Part shown: in pieces, positions 13,346-21,970 of the stretch | Numbering within the stretch: position 1 is the first letter of the stretch | Layout of the letters: each line of letters begins with the position of its first letter | Assembly (NCBI RefSeq): GCF_041821065.1 | Contig: NZ_JBGUAX010000009.1 | Span: 1-64,000, forward strand | Direction: 5' to 3' | Length of the DNA stretch: 64,000 bases | Source: Egicoccus sp. AB-alg2 | GTDB lineage: Bacteria; Actinomycetota; Nitriliruptoria; Nitriliruptorales; Nitriliruptoraceae | Notes under the pieces: model-generated | What the model was told of the DNA's origin: nothing | Databases searched by the model: none | The model's input: the letters and a program-made list of their open reading frames with translations, nothing else | Translations under genes and position numbers: made by a program

Positions 13346-13690
13346 ATGGGCACGGCGACGGCGGAGGCGACGGTCGAGACACGGGCGGCCGTGCTCTCGG
13401 CACGCTGCGCGGTGCTGCTGCGGACGATCGCCCGCCAGGGCGGACCGGAGCCGGACGACCACCTGGCGCAGGTGCGTCGGCTGCTGGCCCGGCGGGCCCG
13501 GCACGTGGGCCGTACCCGCCGCCGGCAGCTCCGCGCGGCGCTGTACTCGGCGGAGCGTGGCCGCCCGCACCCGGTACCCGCGGAGGACGTCGCGACACTG
13601 GTCCGGGACCTGGAGATGATCGAGCACGTGTTGCGACACGTCGCGCGGGTCGGTGCCAACGCCCCGCTGGCCGCGGCCGTGCCCGCCTGA
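13346..13690 (+). CDS. Hypothetical 114-residue protein, divergent from sdhCAB
   Basis: ATG at 13346 with GAGAGAGG six bases upstream. The product is helical, rich in Arg and Ala, with no signal peptide or membrane segment; a central run TRRRQLRAALYSAERGRPHP is strongly basic. No family recognised. The frame stays open upstream to 13040, but that part overlaps the promoter region and lacks a ribosome site. The basic character would fit nucleic-acid binding, which is only a guess. Confidence 0.6.
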   Translation: MGTATAEATVETRAAVLSARCAVLLRTIARQGGPEPDDHLAQVRRLLARRARHVGRTRRRQLRAALYSAERGRPHPVPAEDVATLVRDLEMIEHVLRHVARVGANAPLAAAVPA

Positions 13691-13704
13691 CGAGGTCGCC
13701 GGGC

Positions 13705-14115
13705 TCAGGTGCCGCCCAGCAGGCGCCCGAGCACCTGGCCGAGCCGGCCGGGCCCCTGGGCGAGCAGCTCGCGGGCGGCCTCGGGCAGCGCGTCCGGGTC
13801 GCGGTCGGCGACGGCGCGCAGCACGTCCCGGGTCGAGGGGTTGACCAGTGCGAGGTCGCCCACTCGGACCGTCGGCACGGTCTCGTTGCCGTCGGCGACG
13901 CTGCGCACGAACGCGGCCGCCTCGTCGTCCTGCCAGATGTCGACCCGCTCGAACGGCAGACCGGCGCGCTCCAGGCCCCGGAACAGCGACGAGCAGAACC
14001 CACAGCCGGGCCGCCAGTAGACGGTCACGGCGGCGTCCGCGGGCGGCGGGGTGTCGTCCTCGAAGCGCAGGCGCGGCTCGCGCGGGTCCTCCGGGGGTGG
14101 AACGGCGTCGGTCAC
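13705..14115 (-). CDS. Glutaredoxin-like (mycoredoxin-type) protein
   Basis: 136 residues from a GTG at 14115 that overlaps the upstream hydrolase stop as GTGA. After a 28-residue acidic, Pro-rich extension comes a thioredoxin fold: VTVYWRPGCGFCSSLFRGL with redox motif CGFC, then DIWQDDEAAAFVRSVADG, the cis-proline loop NETVPTVRVGD, and the C-terminal helix NPSTRDVLRAV. Actinobacterial mycoredoxins use mycothiol and carry CGYC-type motifs; CGFC is close. A C-terminal extension of about 35 residues (ARELLAQGPGRLGQVLGRLL) is unusual. Cytoplasmic disulfide reductase role inferred. Confidence 0.8.
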   Translation of the reverse strand: MTDAVPPPEDPREPRLRFEDDTPPPADAAVTVYWRPGCGFCSSLFRGLERAGLPFERVDIWQDDEAAAFVRSVADGNETVPTVRVGDLALVNPSTRDVLRAVADRDPDALPEAARELLAQGPGRLGQVLGRLLGGT

Positions 14116-14867
14116 GTGACGGGGCCTTCTCCGACGAGGTCGGTGACGGCGGCGAGGACGAGGTCTGGCCGGTCCCGGTGGATGCTGTGGCCCGCACCTG
14201 ACACCGTGGTGGCCGTCACGCGTTCGCCGAGATCCAGGGTGTCGGCGAGGTCGGGAGCCAGCAGGCCGCCACGTGCCGGATCGGCCACCAGCAGACGGAC
14301 GCGGCCCCGCCAGGCCGGCGCCAGGTCCGTGAGGTCCCACGGATCGTTGTCGTCGAGCACGCCGTCGACGACGTCGGGGGTGACAGCACGGGCGGCCAGC
14401 ACCTTGCGGTGCACGTCGCGTGCGTCCCAGCCCGGGTTGGCGGCCGCCACGGCCGCCGGGTCGAGGTCGCCGACGTCGCGGCGCTGCTCCTCGCGGACGC
14501 GACGGTGCTGGTCGGCACCCAGGCGCAGCACCGGATCGATCAGGACCGCGGCGGGTGACAGGTCCCGGTCGGCCAGCAGCCGGGCCGCGACCGCCCCGCC
14601 CAGCGAGTGGCCGACCACGAGGTCCCAGCGGTCACCGAGGATGGCCACGTCCGCGGCGAACGCCGCCACCGAATGGTCCGCGGCCGTCGGGCTGGCGCCG
14701 TGGCTGCGCAGGTCGGGCGCGAGGACGAGCCATCCAGCATCCGCGAGCGCCGAGGCGAGGCGCCACCAGCACGTGCCGTCGGAGCCGAGGCCGTGCAGCA
14801 GCAGCGCCCGCCGCCGGCCGGCGGGGTTCCACAGGTGGGTGTTGAGCCGGACCGGGGCCGGCGTCAC
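14112..14867 (-). CDS. Alpha/beta hydrolase
   Basis: 251 residues, GTG start two bases after the trpS stop. Oxyanion segment ALLLHGLGSDGTCWW, nucleophile elbow VVGHSLGGAVAARLL (Ser near residue 97), acid VADPARGG region, and catalytic His in SGAGHSIHRDRPDLV. Typical single-domain hydrolase of the family holding esterases, haloperoxidase-like and MhpC-like enzymes; substrate unknown. Its stop overlaps the redoxin start, so trpS, hydrolase and redoxin look like one transcript. Confidence 0.85.
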   Translation of the reverse strand: MTPAPVRLNTHLWNPAGRRRALLLHGLGSDGTCWWRLASALADAGWLVLAPDLRSHGASPTAADHSVAAFAADVAILGDRWDLVVGHSLGGAVAARLLADRDLSPAAVLIDPVLRLGADQHRRVREEQRRDVGDLDPAAVAAANPGWDARDVHRKVLAARAVTPDVVDGVLDDNDPWDLTDLAPAWRGRVRLLVADPARGGLLAPDLADTLDLGERVTATTVSGAGHSIHRDRPDLVLAAVTDLVGEGPVT

Positions 14868-14869
14868 CG

Positions 14870-15874
14870 TCAGGCCTCGCCCGGCGGCAGCAGGCCCATG
14901 GCCTGCTTGGCGTGGGCCAGGGTCGGCGCGGCGATCTCGCGTGCGCGCGCGGCCCCCTCGGACAGCAGTCGGGCGACCTCGGCCGGGTCCTTCTCCAGCT
15001 CGCGGTAGCGGTCCTGGAACGGCTCGAGCCGGGCGACGACCGCCTCGGCGACCGCCTGCTTGAACGGGCCGTAGCCGCCGCCGTCGTACTCCGCCGCAAG
15101 CTTCTCGATCGGCTCGCCCGTCACGCCGGAGAAGATCTCCAGGAGGTTGGACACCCCCGGCTTCTCCGTGCGGTCGTGGCGGATGTCGGTGGCCGAGTCG
15201 GTGACGGCGCTCTTGACCTTCTTCACGATCTGCTTCGGGTCGTCGAGCAGCCGGATGATGCCCTTCTCCGACGACTGCGACTTCGACATCTTGCTCGTGG
15301 GGTCCTGCAGGTCCATCACGCGCGAGGCCGCCTGCGGGTGCACCGCCCTGGGCAGGGTGAAGACGTCACCGAACCGGTGGTTGAACCGCTGGCCGATGTC
15401 CCGCGCGAGCTCGATGTGGTGGCGCTGGTCCTCGCCCACCGGCACCTCGTCGGCGTGGTAGAGCAGGATGTCGGCGGTCTGCAGCACGGGATAGTCGAAC
15501 AGGCCCACGCTGACGGATTCGCCCCGGCCCTCCGACTTCTCCTTGAACTGCGGCTGCTTGCGCAACTCGCCGAAGCCGGCGACGCAGTTGAAGAGCCAGG
15601 TGCACTCCGCGTGCTCGTGCACGTGCGACTGCACGAACAGGATCGAGCGCTCCGGGTCCACGCCGACGGCCAGCATGCCCGTCGCCAGCTCGACGGTGCG
15701 CTGGCGCAGCGTCTCCGGCTCGTGCTCGGCCGGCGAGGTCATGGCGTGCAGGTCGACGACGCAGTAGATGCAGTCCGCGGCCTCCTGCATGGCGACCCAG
15801 TTGACCCAGGCCCCGAGCAGGTTGCCGAGGTGCGGGTCACCGCTGGGCTGCATGCCGGAGAAGACGCGGGTCAC
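14870..15874 (-). CDS. trpS: Tryptophanyl-tRNA synthetase
   Basis: 334 residues from the GTG at 15874 (product begins with VTRVFSGMQPSG). Class I signatures are clear: the HIGH equivalent PSGDPHLGN at the N-terminus and KMSKS near residue 195 (DPTSKMSKSQSSEKG), plus the tryptophan-pocket segment LFDYPVLQTADILLYHADEV and the DQRHHIELARDI helix. Length is normal. It charges tRNA-Trp. The 95-base gap upstream separates it from the divergent acetyltransferase. Confidence 0.96.
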   Translation of the reverse strand: MTRVFSGMQPSGDPHLGNLLGAWVNWVAMQEAADCIYCVVDLHAMTSPAEHEPETLRQRTVELATGMLAVGVDPERSILFVQSHVHEHAECTWLFNCVAGFGELRKQPQFKEKSEGRGESVSVGLFDYPVLQTADILLYHADEVPVGEDQRHHIELARDIGQRFNHRFGDVFTLPRAVHPQAASRVMDLQDPTSKMSKSQSSEKGIIRLLDDPKQIVKKVKSAVTDSATDIRHDRTEKPGVSNLLEIFSGVTGEPIEKLAAEYDGGGYGPFKQAVAEAVVARLEPFQDRYRELEKDPAEVARLLSEGAARAREIAAPTLAHAKQAMGLLPPGEA

Positions 15875-15969
15875 GGGAGGCTTCCTGGTTCGCGGGGTCG
15901 GCGCACACGAAACGTGCGGGGCCCAGAAGGTAGCGTCCGCCGCCACCCTGCCGGCCCCCGGAGCGAGCC

Positions 15970-16536
15970 GTGCCACGCATCGAGCTGCCACCGCTGACCA
16001 GCGGACCCGTCCGGCTGCGCCCGCCGACCGAGGCCGACGTCGCCGCGATCGCCGCGGCCTGCCAAGACCCCGACATCCAGCGGTTCACGCGCGTGCCGTC
16101 GCCCTACACCGCGGCCAACGCCCGCGAGTTCGTGCACTTCTGTCGCGACACGCTGCAGCGCGGCACGGGTGTCCACCTGCTGGCCGTCGACACCGACGAC
16201 GAGGTGCTCGGTGCGGTTGGCCTGGGGATCGACCTCGCCGACTTCAGCGGCGAGCTCGGCTACTGGGTGGCGCCGCACGCCCGCCGGCGCGGCGTCGCGC
16301 GGCGTGGCTGCCGGCTGCTGCTCGAGCTCGCATTCGGGCCGCTGCAACTCGGCTTCGTCGGACTGCACGCGGCCGCCTCCAATCAGGCGTCGAACGGCCT
16401 GGCCCGTGCCCTGGGGTTCACGCTGGAGGGGACCCTGCGGGAAGCCATGATCGACGGCCCGTCCGGGGACCGGTCCGCCCCGCGATGCGACGCGAACGTC
16501 TGGGGCCTGCGCCCGCACGAGTACTCGCCCGCCTGA
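15970..16536 (+). CDS. GNAT N-acetyltransferase (RimJ/RimL-like)
   Basis: 188 residues from a GTG at 15970. N-terminal LTSGPVRLRPPTEADVAAI is the usual RimJ/L opening; ELGYWVAPHARRRGVARRG is the acetyl-CoA pyrophosphate loop, and LHAAASNQASNGLARALGF is the C-terminal core helix. Targets of this subfamily include protein N-termini, aminoglycosides and amino acids; none can be chosen. A TAGCGT hexamer (15931-15936) may be its -10. Its stop is 10 bases from that of the convergent DUF4173 gene. Confidence 0.88.
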   Translation: MPRIELPPLTSGPVRLRPPTEADVAAIAAACQDPDIQRFTRVPSPYTAANAREFVHFCRDTLQRGTGVHLLAVDTDDEVLGAVGLGIDLADFSGELGYWVAPHARRRGVARRGCRLLLELAFGPLQLGFVGLHAAASNQASNGLARALGFTLEGTLREAMIDGPSGDRSAPRCDANVWGLRPHEYSPA

Positions 16537-16546
16537 CCGGCAGGTG

Positions 16547-18094
16547 TCACCACCCCGCCGTCGACTCGAGGCCGCCGTGCCGGTCGACGCCGTCCCACGC
16601 GCAGGCGACGCCGTGCGCGCGGACGCCGACCAGCACGTCCGCGGCGCGAGCCCGTGATGCGTTCCAGGACCACCCGTCGGTCTCCCCGGCCTCGAGCAGC
16701 CGCTCCGCCGCCGCCTCCAACACGCAGGCGCGAACCTCGTCTGGCAACGAGGCGAGCGCCGGGACCGCGTCGGCGCTGAGTCCCGACAGGTAGAAGACGT
16801 CGATGGCGCCCTCGGCGGCGAACCGCTCGACGTTCCACCGCGCGATGTGCGCGTCGGGTTGCACGAAGCCGACGCCGACGACCGCGATCGCCGTCGCCAG
16901 CGCCACGGCACGCGGCAGCCACGTCGTGCGCCGACGCCACCCGGCGAGGAGCACCAGGGCGAACATGCCTGCGAGCCACCAGATGATCGCCTGCGCCCCG
17001 AAGCGGGCACGGGTGAGCCCGAACGCGTCCTGGTAGAGGAGCAGGCGGTGCAGCGCCGACGCGAGGACGACGAGGGTCAGTCCGCACAGGCCGGCCAGCA
17101 GCCCGCGCTGGAGCCGCTGTTGCTCCGGGGTGGCCACGGCCGCATAGCGCGACGTGGCGGCGACCACCAGCAGCGTGAGGAGCGCGACCACGACCAGCTG
17201 CGCGAACCCACCGCGGGCGTGCTCGGCGTACGTGAGCCCGGCCGTCGCCGACACCCAGTCGTGCCCGCCGAAGAGCGCCCCGAACTGCACGGCGAGGAAC
17301 GTCGCGAACAGGACCAGCAGGGCGACGAGCGGCAGGCGCCACTCGATGCCTTCCAGCCGCCGGCCGGGCGCCCGCAGCGGCTGGTCGTCCTCGGACCGCC
17401 GGGACAGGCGCACCAGGATCGTGATGCCGATCGTCACCGCGGTCAGCACGAACGCCCGGGCCGGGAGCGCGGAGAACTGCCACTCGGGCAGTAGGAAGCG
17501 CTCCACCAGGCGACCGAACAGCCGATCGGCCGACGCGAACAGCCCGCCGAACACGGCCAGCAGCACCACCGTGAGCAGGCTCGCCCGGATCACCGGACGC
17601 GAGCGCACGCCCGTCGGCAGGACCGAACGCAGCCCACGCACCACCGCCACCGGTGCACGCCCACCCTCCGGCAGGCAACGCGCCAATGCGCGGACCAGGC
17701 CCAGCCAGGTCCGCCCGCCCGCGAGCGCCAGCGCCGCCGTGCCGAAGGCGACGAGGAGTACCGGCGAGACGACCCAGTCGGCGTCGGACACCGCCGGGAG
17801 CAGCGTCGCCACGGCGGCGACGACGAGGCCGGCCGTCCGCCAGGCGCCGCGCCGCCCGTCGTGACGGCGACGGGCGAGGACGACCCCGGCGCCGATGAGA
17901 CCGGTCGTCGCGAGGCCCACGCCCGGCACGGGGTCCGGCATCACGGCCGCGGCGTAGGTGCCGACCGCCAGCACCGCGATCGTGGTGCGCGCGTCGAGCG
18001 GCGGCGTCGGGACGGGCCGGCGAGTGGTCGCTCCCGGACCCTCCGGTCGGCCGGCGTCGGACACCGGGGCGACACGCGTGACGTCATCGGACAT
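16547..18094 (-). CDS. DUF4173 polytopic membrane protein
   Basis: 515 residues from the ATG at 18094, preferred over the ATG at 18100 because GGAGG lies six bases before it. About a dozen hydrophobic helices; family hallmarks are TYAEHARGGFAQLVVVAL and LYQDAFGLTRARF. The C-terminal 110 residues form a soluble domain (YLSGLSADAVPALASLPDE) ending in a Cys/Trp-containing tail. Function of DUF4173 is unknown. It overlaps the histidine kinase gene by 11 bases and is probably the last gene of a regulator-kinase-membrane protein operon, so it may be an accessory sensor or a partner of that system. Confidence 0.88.
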   Translation of the reverse strand: MSDDVTRVAPVSDAGRPEGPGATTRRPVPTPPLDARTTIAVLAVGTYAAAVMPDPVPGVGLATTGLIGAGVVLARRRHDGRRGAWRTAGLVVAAVATLLPAVSDADWVVSPVLLVAFGTAALALAGGRTWLGLVRALARCLPEGGRAPVAVVRGLRSVLPTGVRSRPVIRASLLTVVLLAVFGGLFASADRLFGRLVERFLLPEWQFSALPARAFVLTAVTIGITILVRLSRRSEDDQPLRAPGRRLEGIEWRLPLVALLVLFATFLAVQFGALFGGHDWVSATAGLTYAEHARGGFAQLVVVALLTLLVVAATSRYAAVATPEQQRLQRGLLAGLCGLTLVVLASALHRLLLYQDAFGLTRARFGAQAIIWWLAGMFALVLLAGWRRRTTWLPRAVALATAIAVVGVGFVQPDAHIARWNVERFAAEGAIDVFYLSGLSADAVPALASLPDEVRACVLEAAAERLLEAGETDGWSWNASRARAADVLVGVRAHGVACAWDGVDRHGGLESTAGW

Positions 18095-19118
18095 GGGCAT
18101 CCTCCGCGGGCAGGGTCACGACCATGCGGCAGCCGGACAGGTAGGTGGTGTCGACGCGGATTCGGCCACCGTGCAGGTCGACGATCCAGCGCGAGATGGC
18201 CAGGCCGAGACCGGAGCCTCCATCGGTCGGCGAAGCCGAGAGACGCGCTTCCGCCGTTCCACCCCCGCCGGTGGAACGGTGGAAGCGTTCGAAGATGCGC
18301 TCGGCGTCCGCCGGCGCGACGCCAGCACCGGCGTCGATCACGGCCAACTCCACCTCGTCACCGCGCGCAACCGCGACGACCTCGACGGCGGTGCCCGCCG
18401 GGGCATGGCTGCGGGCGTTCGCGAGCAGGTTGACCAGGACCTGCACCAGCCGACGCTCGTCGCCGTGCAGGCGCAGGTCGGGGGGATCGGCCCGCACGTG
18501 CACCGGCGCACCGGGCGAAGCCTCGACGAGCTCGGCCGCCTCGCGCAGGAGCTCGCCCGCGCCGAGCCGGCGCAGGTCGAGCTGCACCACGCCCGCCTCC
18601 AGTCGCGACAGGTCCAGCAGGGCCTCGACGAGCGCCTGCAGCCGGTCGGCCTGTCGGACGAGCCGGTTCAGCGTCGCCGCGTCCGGGTCCTCGATGCCGT
18701 CGGCGAGGTTCTCCAGGACCGCCCGCATCGCCGCGATCGGCGTGCGCAGTTCGTGCGACACGTTGGCCACGAGCTCACGGCGCAGGCGATCCGTCTCCGC
18801 CACCTCGTCCGCCATCCGGTTGAAGGCACGGGCCAGCTCGCCCACCTCGTCGCGGGAGGTGGCGGTCACCGGGACGTGCCGCTCGCCCGCCGCCAGCTTC
18901 GCCGACGCCCGGGCCATCTCGCGGAGCGGGAACGTCATGCCGTGCGCCAGGACCTGCACCATCGCCAGCGCGAGAAGCACCGCGCCGGCAGCCACCGGCA
19001 GGGCCGGCCACGCGAGCCAGCGCCCCACCTCGACGACCGCGATCGTGACCAGGACCGCCGCCACGATCACGATTCCCAGCTTGTACTTCAGGGAGGCGAC
19101 CCGGTCGAGGGGCCTCAC
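18084..19118 (-). CDS. Sensor histidine kinase
   Basis: 344 residues from a GTG at 19118 that overlaps the response regulator stop as GTGA. Two membrane helices lie close together (LGIVIVAAVLVTIAVVEVG and LPVAAGAVLLALAMVQVL) with almost no external loop, so the stimulus is probably sensed in or near the membrane. HAMP domain (LREMARASAKLAAGERH), HisKA with SHELRTPIAAMRAVLENL (His about residue 120), then HATPase with N-box NLLANARSHAP, G1 IDAGAGV, F-box IFERFHRS and G2 GSGLGLAISRWIVDLHGG. Phosphodonor for the OmpR-type regulator encoded upstream. Confidence 0.93.
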   Translation of the reverse strand: MRPLDRVASLKYKLGIVIVAAVLVTIAVVEVGRWLAWPALPVAAGAVLLALAMVQVLAHGMTFPLREMARASAKLAAGERHVPVTATSRDEVGELARAFNRMADEVAETDRLRRELVANVSHELRTPIAAMRAVLENLADGIEDPDAATLNRLVRQADRLQALVEALLDLSRLEAGVVQLDLRRLGAGELLREAAELVEASPGAPVHVRADPPDLRLHGDERRLVQVLVNLLANARSHAPAGTAVEVVAVARGDEVELAVIDAGAGVAPADAERIFERFHRSTGGGGTAEARLSASPTDGGSGLGLAISRWIVDLHGGRIRVDTTYLSGCRMVVTLPAEDAHVR

Positions 19119-19795
19119 CTCGGCGCGTCCATGGCGTAGCCGACCCCGTGCGCCGTCCGGATCCGGTCGCGGCCGAGCTTTCGGCGCAAGGCCGCCACGT
19201 GCGAGTCGACGGTCCGCGTCGACGACCCGCCCCGGTAGCCCCACACCTCGCGCAGCAGCTGGTCCCGGGACCAGACGACGCCGGGACGCTGCGCCAGGTG
19301 GACGAGCAGGTCGAACTCCGTCGCCGTCAATTCGACCCGTCGCCCGCCGTCCTCCACCAGCCGGCGGGCGGGATCGATGCGCAGCTCACCCAGCGCGATC
19401 GGGCCGGTATCGACCAGCGACGCCGCCCGCTCGACCCGGCGCAGGAGGGCGGCTACGCGCGCGACCAGCTCGCGCATGCTGAACGGCTTGGTCAGGTAGT
19501 CGTCGGCGCCCACCCCGAGTCCGACGAGGACGTCGGTCTCGTCGTCACGTGCGGTCAGCATCAGCACCGGCACCGGACGCTCTCGCTGGATCCGGCGGCA
19601 GACCTCGTGACCATCGAGGCCGGGAAGCATCACGTCCAGGACGACCAGGTCGGGTCGTACGCGCGCGCACAGTGCGACGCCGGCGTGGCCGTCGTGGGCG
19701 ATCTCGACCCGGTGGCCGTCGGCGCGCAGGCGCTTCGCCACCGAGGTGGCGATGGTCACCTCGTCCTCGATCACGGCGATGGTCGTTGTCGTCAT
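19115..19795 (-). CDS. OmpR-family response regulator
   Basis: 226 residues from the ATG at 19795. Receiver domain: acidic pair IEDE, phospho-acceptor Asp near residue 52 in LVVLDVMLPGLDG, Thr in VLMLTARDDETD and Lys in DDYLTKPFSMREL. C-terminal winged-helix DNA-binding domain: ELTATEFDLLVHLAQRPG, REVWGYRGGSSTRTVDSHV, IRTAHGVGYAM. First gene of the regulator/kinase/DUF4173 operon. An open frame runs upstream to 20137, but the receiver domain defines the start. Confidence 0.94.
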   Translation of the reverse strand: MTTTTIAVIEDEVTIATSVAKRLRADGHRVEIAHDGHAGVALCARVRPDLVVLDVMLPGLDGHEVCRRIQRERPVPVLMLTARDDETDVLVGLGVGADDYLTKPFSMRELVARVAALLRRVERAASLVDTGPIALGELRIDPARRLVEDGGRRVELTATEFDLLVHLAQRPGVVWSRDQLLREVWGYRGGSSTRTVDSHVAALRRKLGRDRIRTAHGVGYAMDAPR

Positions 19796-20050
19796 GCTCG
19801 GGACTCTACGGTCGCGGTGTGGCGATGCCGTCGTGAAGTTGTGCGGGTTCCGTGCAGATGACCGGCGACGCGTCTCACCGGTGGCCCGCCGCGGCCGATG
19901 GGACGACGTCCCGGTCGGGTCGCGCCGGGGCAGGGCCGACAGACGTTCCCGTTCGGTCACCTTCAGGACAGGTGCCCGTTGCCGACGTACGCAAGGATCC
20001 CCATCATGTCCCGCCCGGCGGGACGACCAACGGGGCAGAAAGGAGAGGTG

Positions 20051-20131
20051 ATGCCGCAGGACGCGCAACAGAGTCGCCCGGTCACCTACCCACCGCACGT
20101 CGTGGCCCAGTGCCTCGCCGACCTCGGCTGA
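20051..20131 (+). CDS. Possible 26-residue small protein
   Basis: ATG at 20051 preceded by AAAGGAGAGGTG, the strongest ribosome site in this part of the window, and followed 26 bases after the stop by a hairpin terminator. The peptide starts MPQDAQQSRPVTYPP and ends AQCLADLG, with one cysteine; no signal peptide, membrane segment or known precursor-peptide motif. A longer in-frame start at 20006 (41 residues) also has AAGGA upstream. It stands alone between the divergent response regulator and convergent mdh, so it may be a genuine small protein or a leader peptide. Confidence 0.4.
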   Translation: MPQDAQQSRPVTYPPHVVAQCLADLG

Positions 20132-20157
20132 CGGCACCGCACGACACCGAACGCGAA

Positions 20158-20182
20158 GCGCCGCGCCCCCCGGGCGCGGCGC
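20158..20182. terminator. Hairpin terminator between small ORF and mdh
   Basis: 11-bp perfect stem (20158-20168 with 20172-20182, loop CCC) followed by TGTTGCGTT on the plus strand. It lies 34 bases beyond the mdh stop (minus strand) and can serve both converging transcripts. Confidence 0.75.
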
Positions 20183-20215
20183 TGTTGCGTTGGGCCGCCC
20201 GACGCGGCCGGTGGG

Positions 20216-21205
20216 TCAGAGCATGTCCTGGACGGCGTCGCGCTCCTGCTGGAGCTCGTCGACCGACGCCTGCAGCTTGCCCTGCGCGAAGTCGGACAGC
20301 TCCAGGCCCTGCACGACCTCGTAGGTGCCCTTCCCGTCCGTGGTGACCGGGAAGCCGGAGATCAGCCCCTCGGGCACGCCGTAGGAACCGTCCGAGGGCA
20401 CCGCCATGGACACCCAGTCGCCGTCGGCGGTGGGCTTGCCGCCGCACCAGTTGGCCACGTGGTCGATCAGCGCGCTGGCCGCCGAGGCCGCCGACGAGGC
20501 GCCGCGCGCGTCGATGATGGCCTTGCCGCGCTGCTGCACGGTGGTGAGGAACTCGCCCTCGAGCCAGTCACGGTCGGTGATCACCTCGGTCGCCGGACGG
20601 CCGCCGATCCGGGCGTTGTCGAAGTCCGGCACCATGGTCGGCGAATGGTTGCCCCACACCGCGAGGTTGGTGACGTCGGCGACCGGCACGCCGGCCTTCT
20701 TCGCCAGCTGCGACTTGGCCCGGTTCTCGTCCAGGCGGACCATGGCGGTGAACCGCTCGGCCGGGACGCCGTCAGCATTGGCGGCCGCGATGAGCGCGTT
20801 GGTGTTGGCCGGGTTGCCTACCACGGCGACCTTGAGGTCGGACGCGCCGGCCGAGGCCAGTGCCCGGCCCTGGCCGGTGAAGATCCTGCCGTTGTCCTTG
20901 AGCAGGTCGGCGCGCTCCATGCCGGGGCCGCGGGGCTTGGCGCCGACGAGGCAGGCCACGTTCACGCCGTCGAAGGCGGTCTCGGCCTGGTCGCTCATCT
21001 CGATGCCCGACAGCAGCGGGAACGCCGCGTCGTCGAGTTCCATGGCGACGCCCTCGAGCGCGCCCAGCGCGGGCGTGACCTCGAGCAGGCGCAGTTCGAC
21101 GGGCGTGTCGGGTCCGAACATCTGCCCCGAGGCGATGCGGAACAGCAGGGCGTAACCGATCTGGCCGGCAGCGCCGGTGACGGCGACACGGACGGGCGAG
21201 CTCAT
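20216..21205 (-). CDS. mdh: Malate dehydrogenase
   Basis: 329 residues, ATG with AGGAG five bases upstream. NAD-binding motif [19 protein letters not shown], substrate Arg segment [28 protein letters not shown], catalytic Asp/Arg region [14 protein letters not shown], and catalytic His in [11 protein letters not shown]. This is the about 330-residue MDH group shared by actinobacteria and eukaryotic cytosol. It oxidises malate to oxaloacetate and complements the SDH operon in the TCA cycle. Monocistronic by context. Confidence 0.96.
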   Translation of the reverse strand: MSSPVRVAVTGAAGQIGYALLFRIASGQMFGPDTPVELRLLEVTPALGALEGVAMELDDAAFPLLSGIEMSDQAETAFDGVNVACLVGAKPRGPGMERADLLKDNGRIFTGQGRALASAGASDLKVAVVGNPANTNALIAAANADGVPAERFTAMVRLDENRAKSQLAKKAGVPVADVTNLAVWGNHSPTMVPDFDNARIGGRPATEVITDRDWLEGEFLTTVQQRGKAIIDARGASSAASAASALIDHVANWCGGKPTADGDWVSMAVPSDGSYGVPEGLISGFPVTTDGKGTYEVVQGLELSDFAQGKLQASVDELQQERDAVQDML

Positions 21206-21326
21206 GGGGGCTCCTGGAGAGACGCGGATGGACGCCTCGCGAGCCTAGTGGGCACCTCGCCGTACCCTGACCGGCGACCAGACACGGGCCGTCGGGCGGG
21301 GACGCCGGGCGGACGGGCGGGTGGCC

Positions 21327-21947
21327 ATGGGTTCGGTGATGCAGCGCGTCTTCGCGGCGGTCTACGACCCGGCGCTCGAACGCGTCGAGCGGCGTGGCCT
21401 GGCCGCGCTGCGCCGGCGGCTGCTGGGTGGGCTCACCGGTGACGTCGTGGAGATCGGGGCCGGTACGGGCGCCAACCTCCAGCACTACGGCCCCGGCGTC
21501 ACCCGCGTCACGGCCGTCGAGCCGTCCGGACCGATGGCGGACCGCCTTCGCCGGCGGGCCGGCACGGTCGCGTTCGAGGTGGCGACGGTCGAGGCGCCGG
21601 CGGAACGATTGCCGGTAGCCGACGACAGCGCCGACGCAGTCGTGTCCACACTGGTGCTGTGCTCCGTGCGCGACGTTGCCGTGGCGGTGGCCGAGGCACG
21701 CCGGGTGCTGCGCCCCGGCGGCCGGTTCGTGCTGCTCGAGCACGTTGCCGGCACCGGTCGGCTGCTGCGCGTGCAGCGAGCGCTGGAGCCGGTGTGGACG
21801 CCGCTGGTCGGCGGCTGCCACCTCACACGCGACCCACGGCCGCAGCTGCTCGCCGCCGGCTTCGACCTCACCGGCGTGAGCGCGACGCGGCTGCCGATGC
21901 CGGCGCTGGTCGCCCCCGGTCTCGTCGGTGACGCGGTTGCCCGCTGA
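21327..21947 (+). CDS. Class I SAM-dependent methyltransferase
   Basis: About 206 residues. The SAM-binding core is clear: motif I VVEIGAGTGANLQHY, acidic VEPSG end of strand 2, motif around LPVADDSADAVVSTLVLCS, and post-motif RRVLRPGGRFVLLEHVA. Related to type-11 methyltransferases of the UbiE/phospholipid-methylating group, small and without extra domains. Start is uncertain among GTG 21321, ATG 21327 and ATG 21339; none has a strong ribosome site. A TACCCT hexamer at 21263-21268 could be the -10. Converges on the META lipoprotein gene with 23 bases between stops. Confidence 0.85.
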   Translation: MGSVMQRVFAAVYDPALERVERRGLAALRRRLLGGLTGDVVEIGAGTGANLQHYGPGVTRVTAVEPSGPMADRLRRRAGTVAFEVATVEAPAERLPVADDSADAVVSTLVLCSVRDVAVAVAEARRVLRPGGRFVLLEHVAGTGRLLRVQRALEPVWTPLVGGCHLTRDPRPQLLAAGFDLTGVSATRLPMPALVAPGLVGDAVAR

Positions 21948-21970
21948 TCGCCGGGTCCGTCGCCCCGACG

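Noticed and set aside
19898-20050. N-terminal extension of the small ORF to 77 residues
   Set aside because: No ribosome site at 19898; the strong site is directly before 20051.
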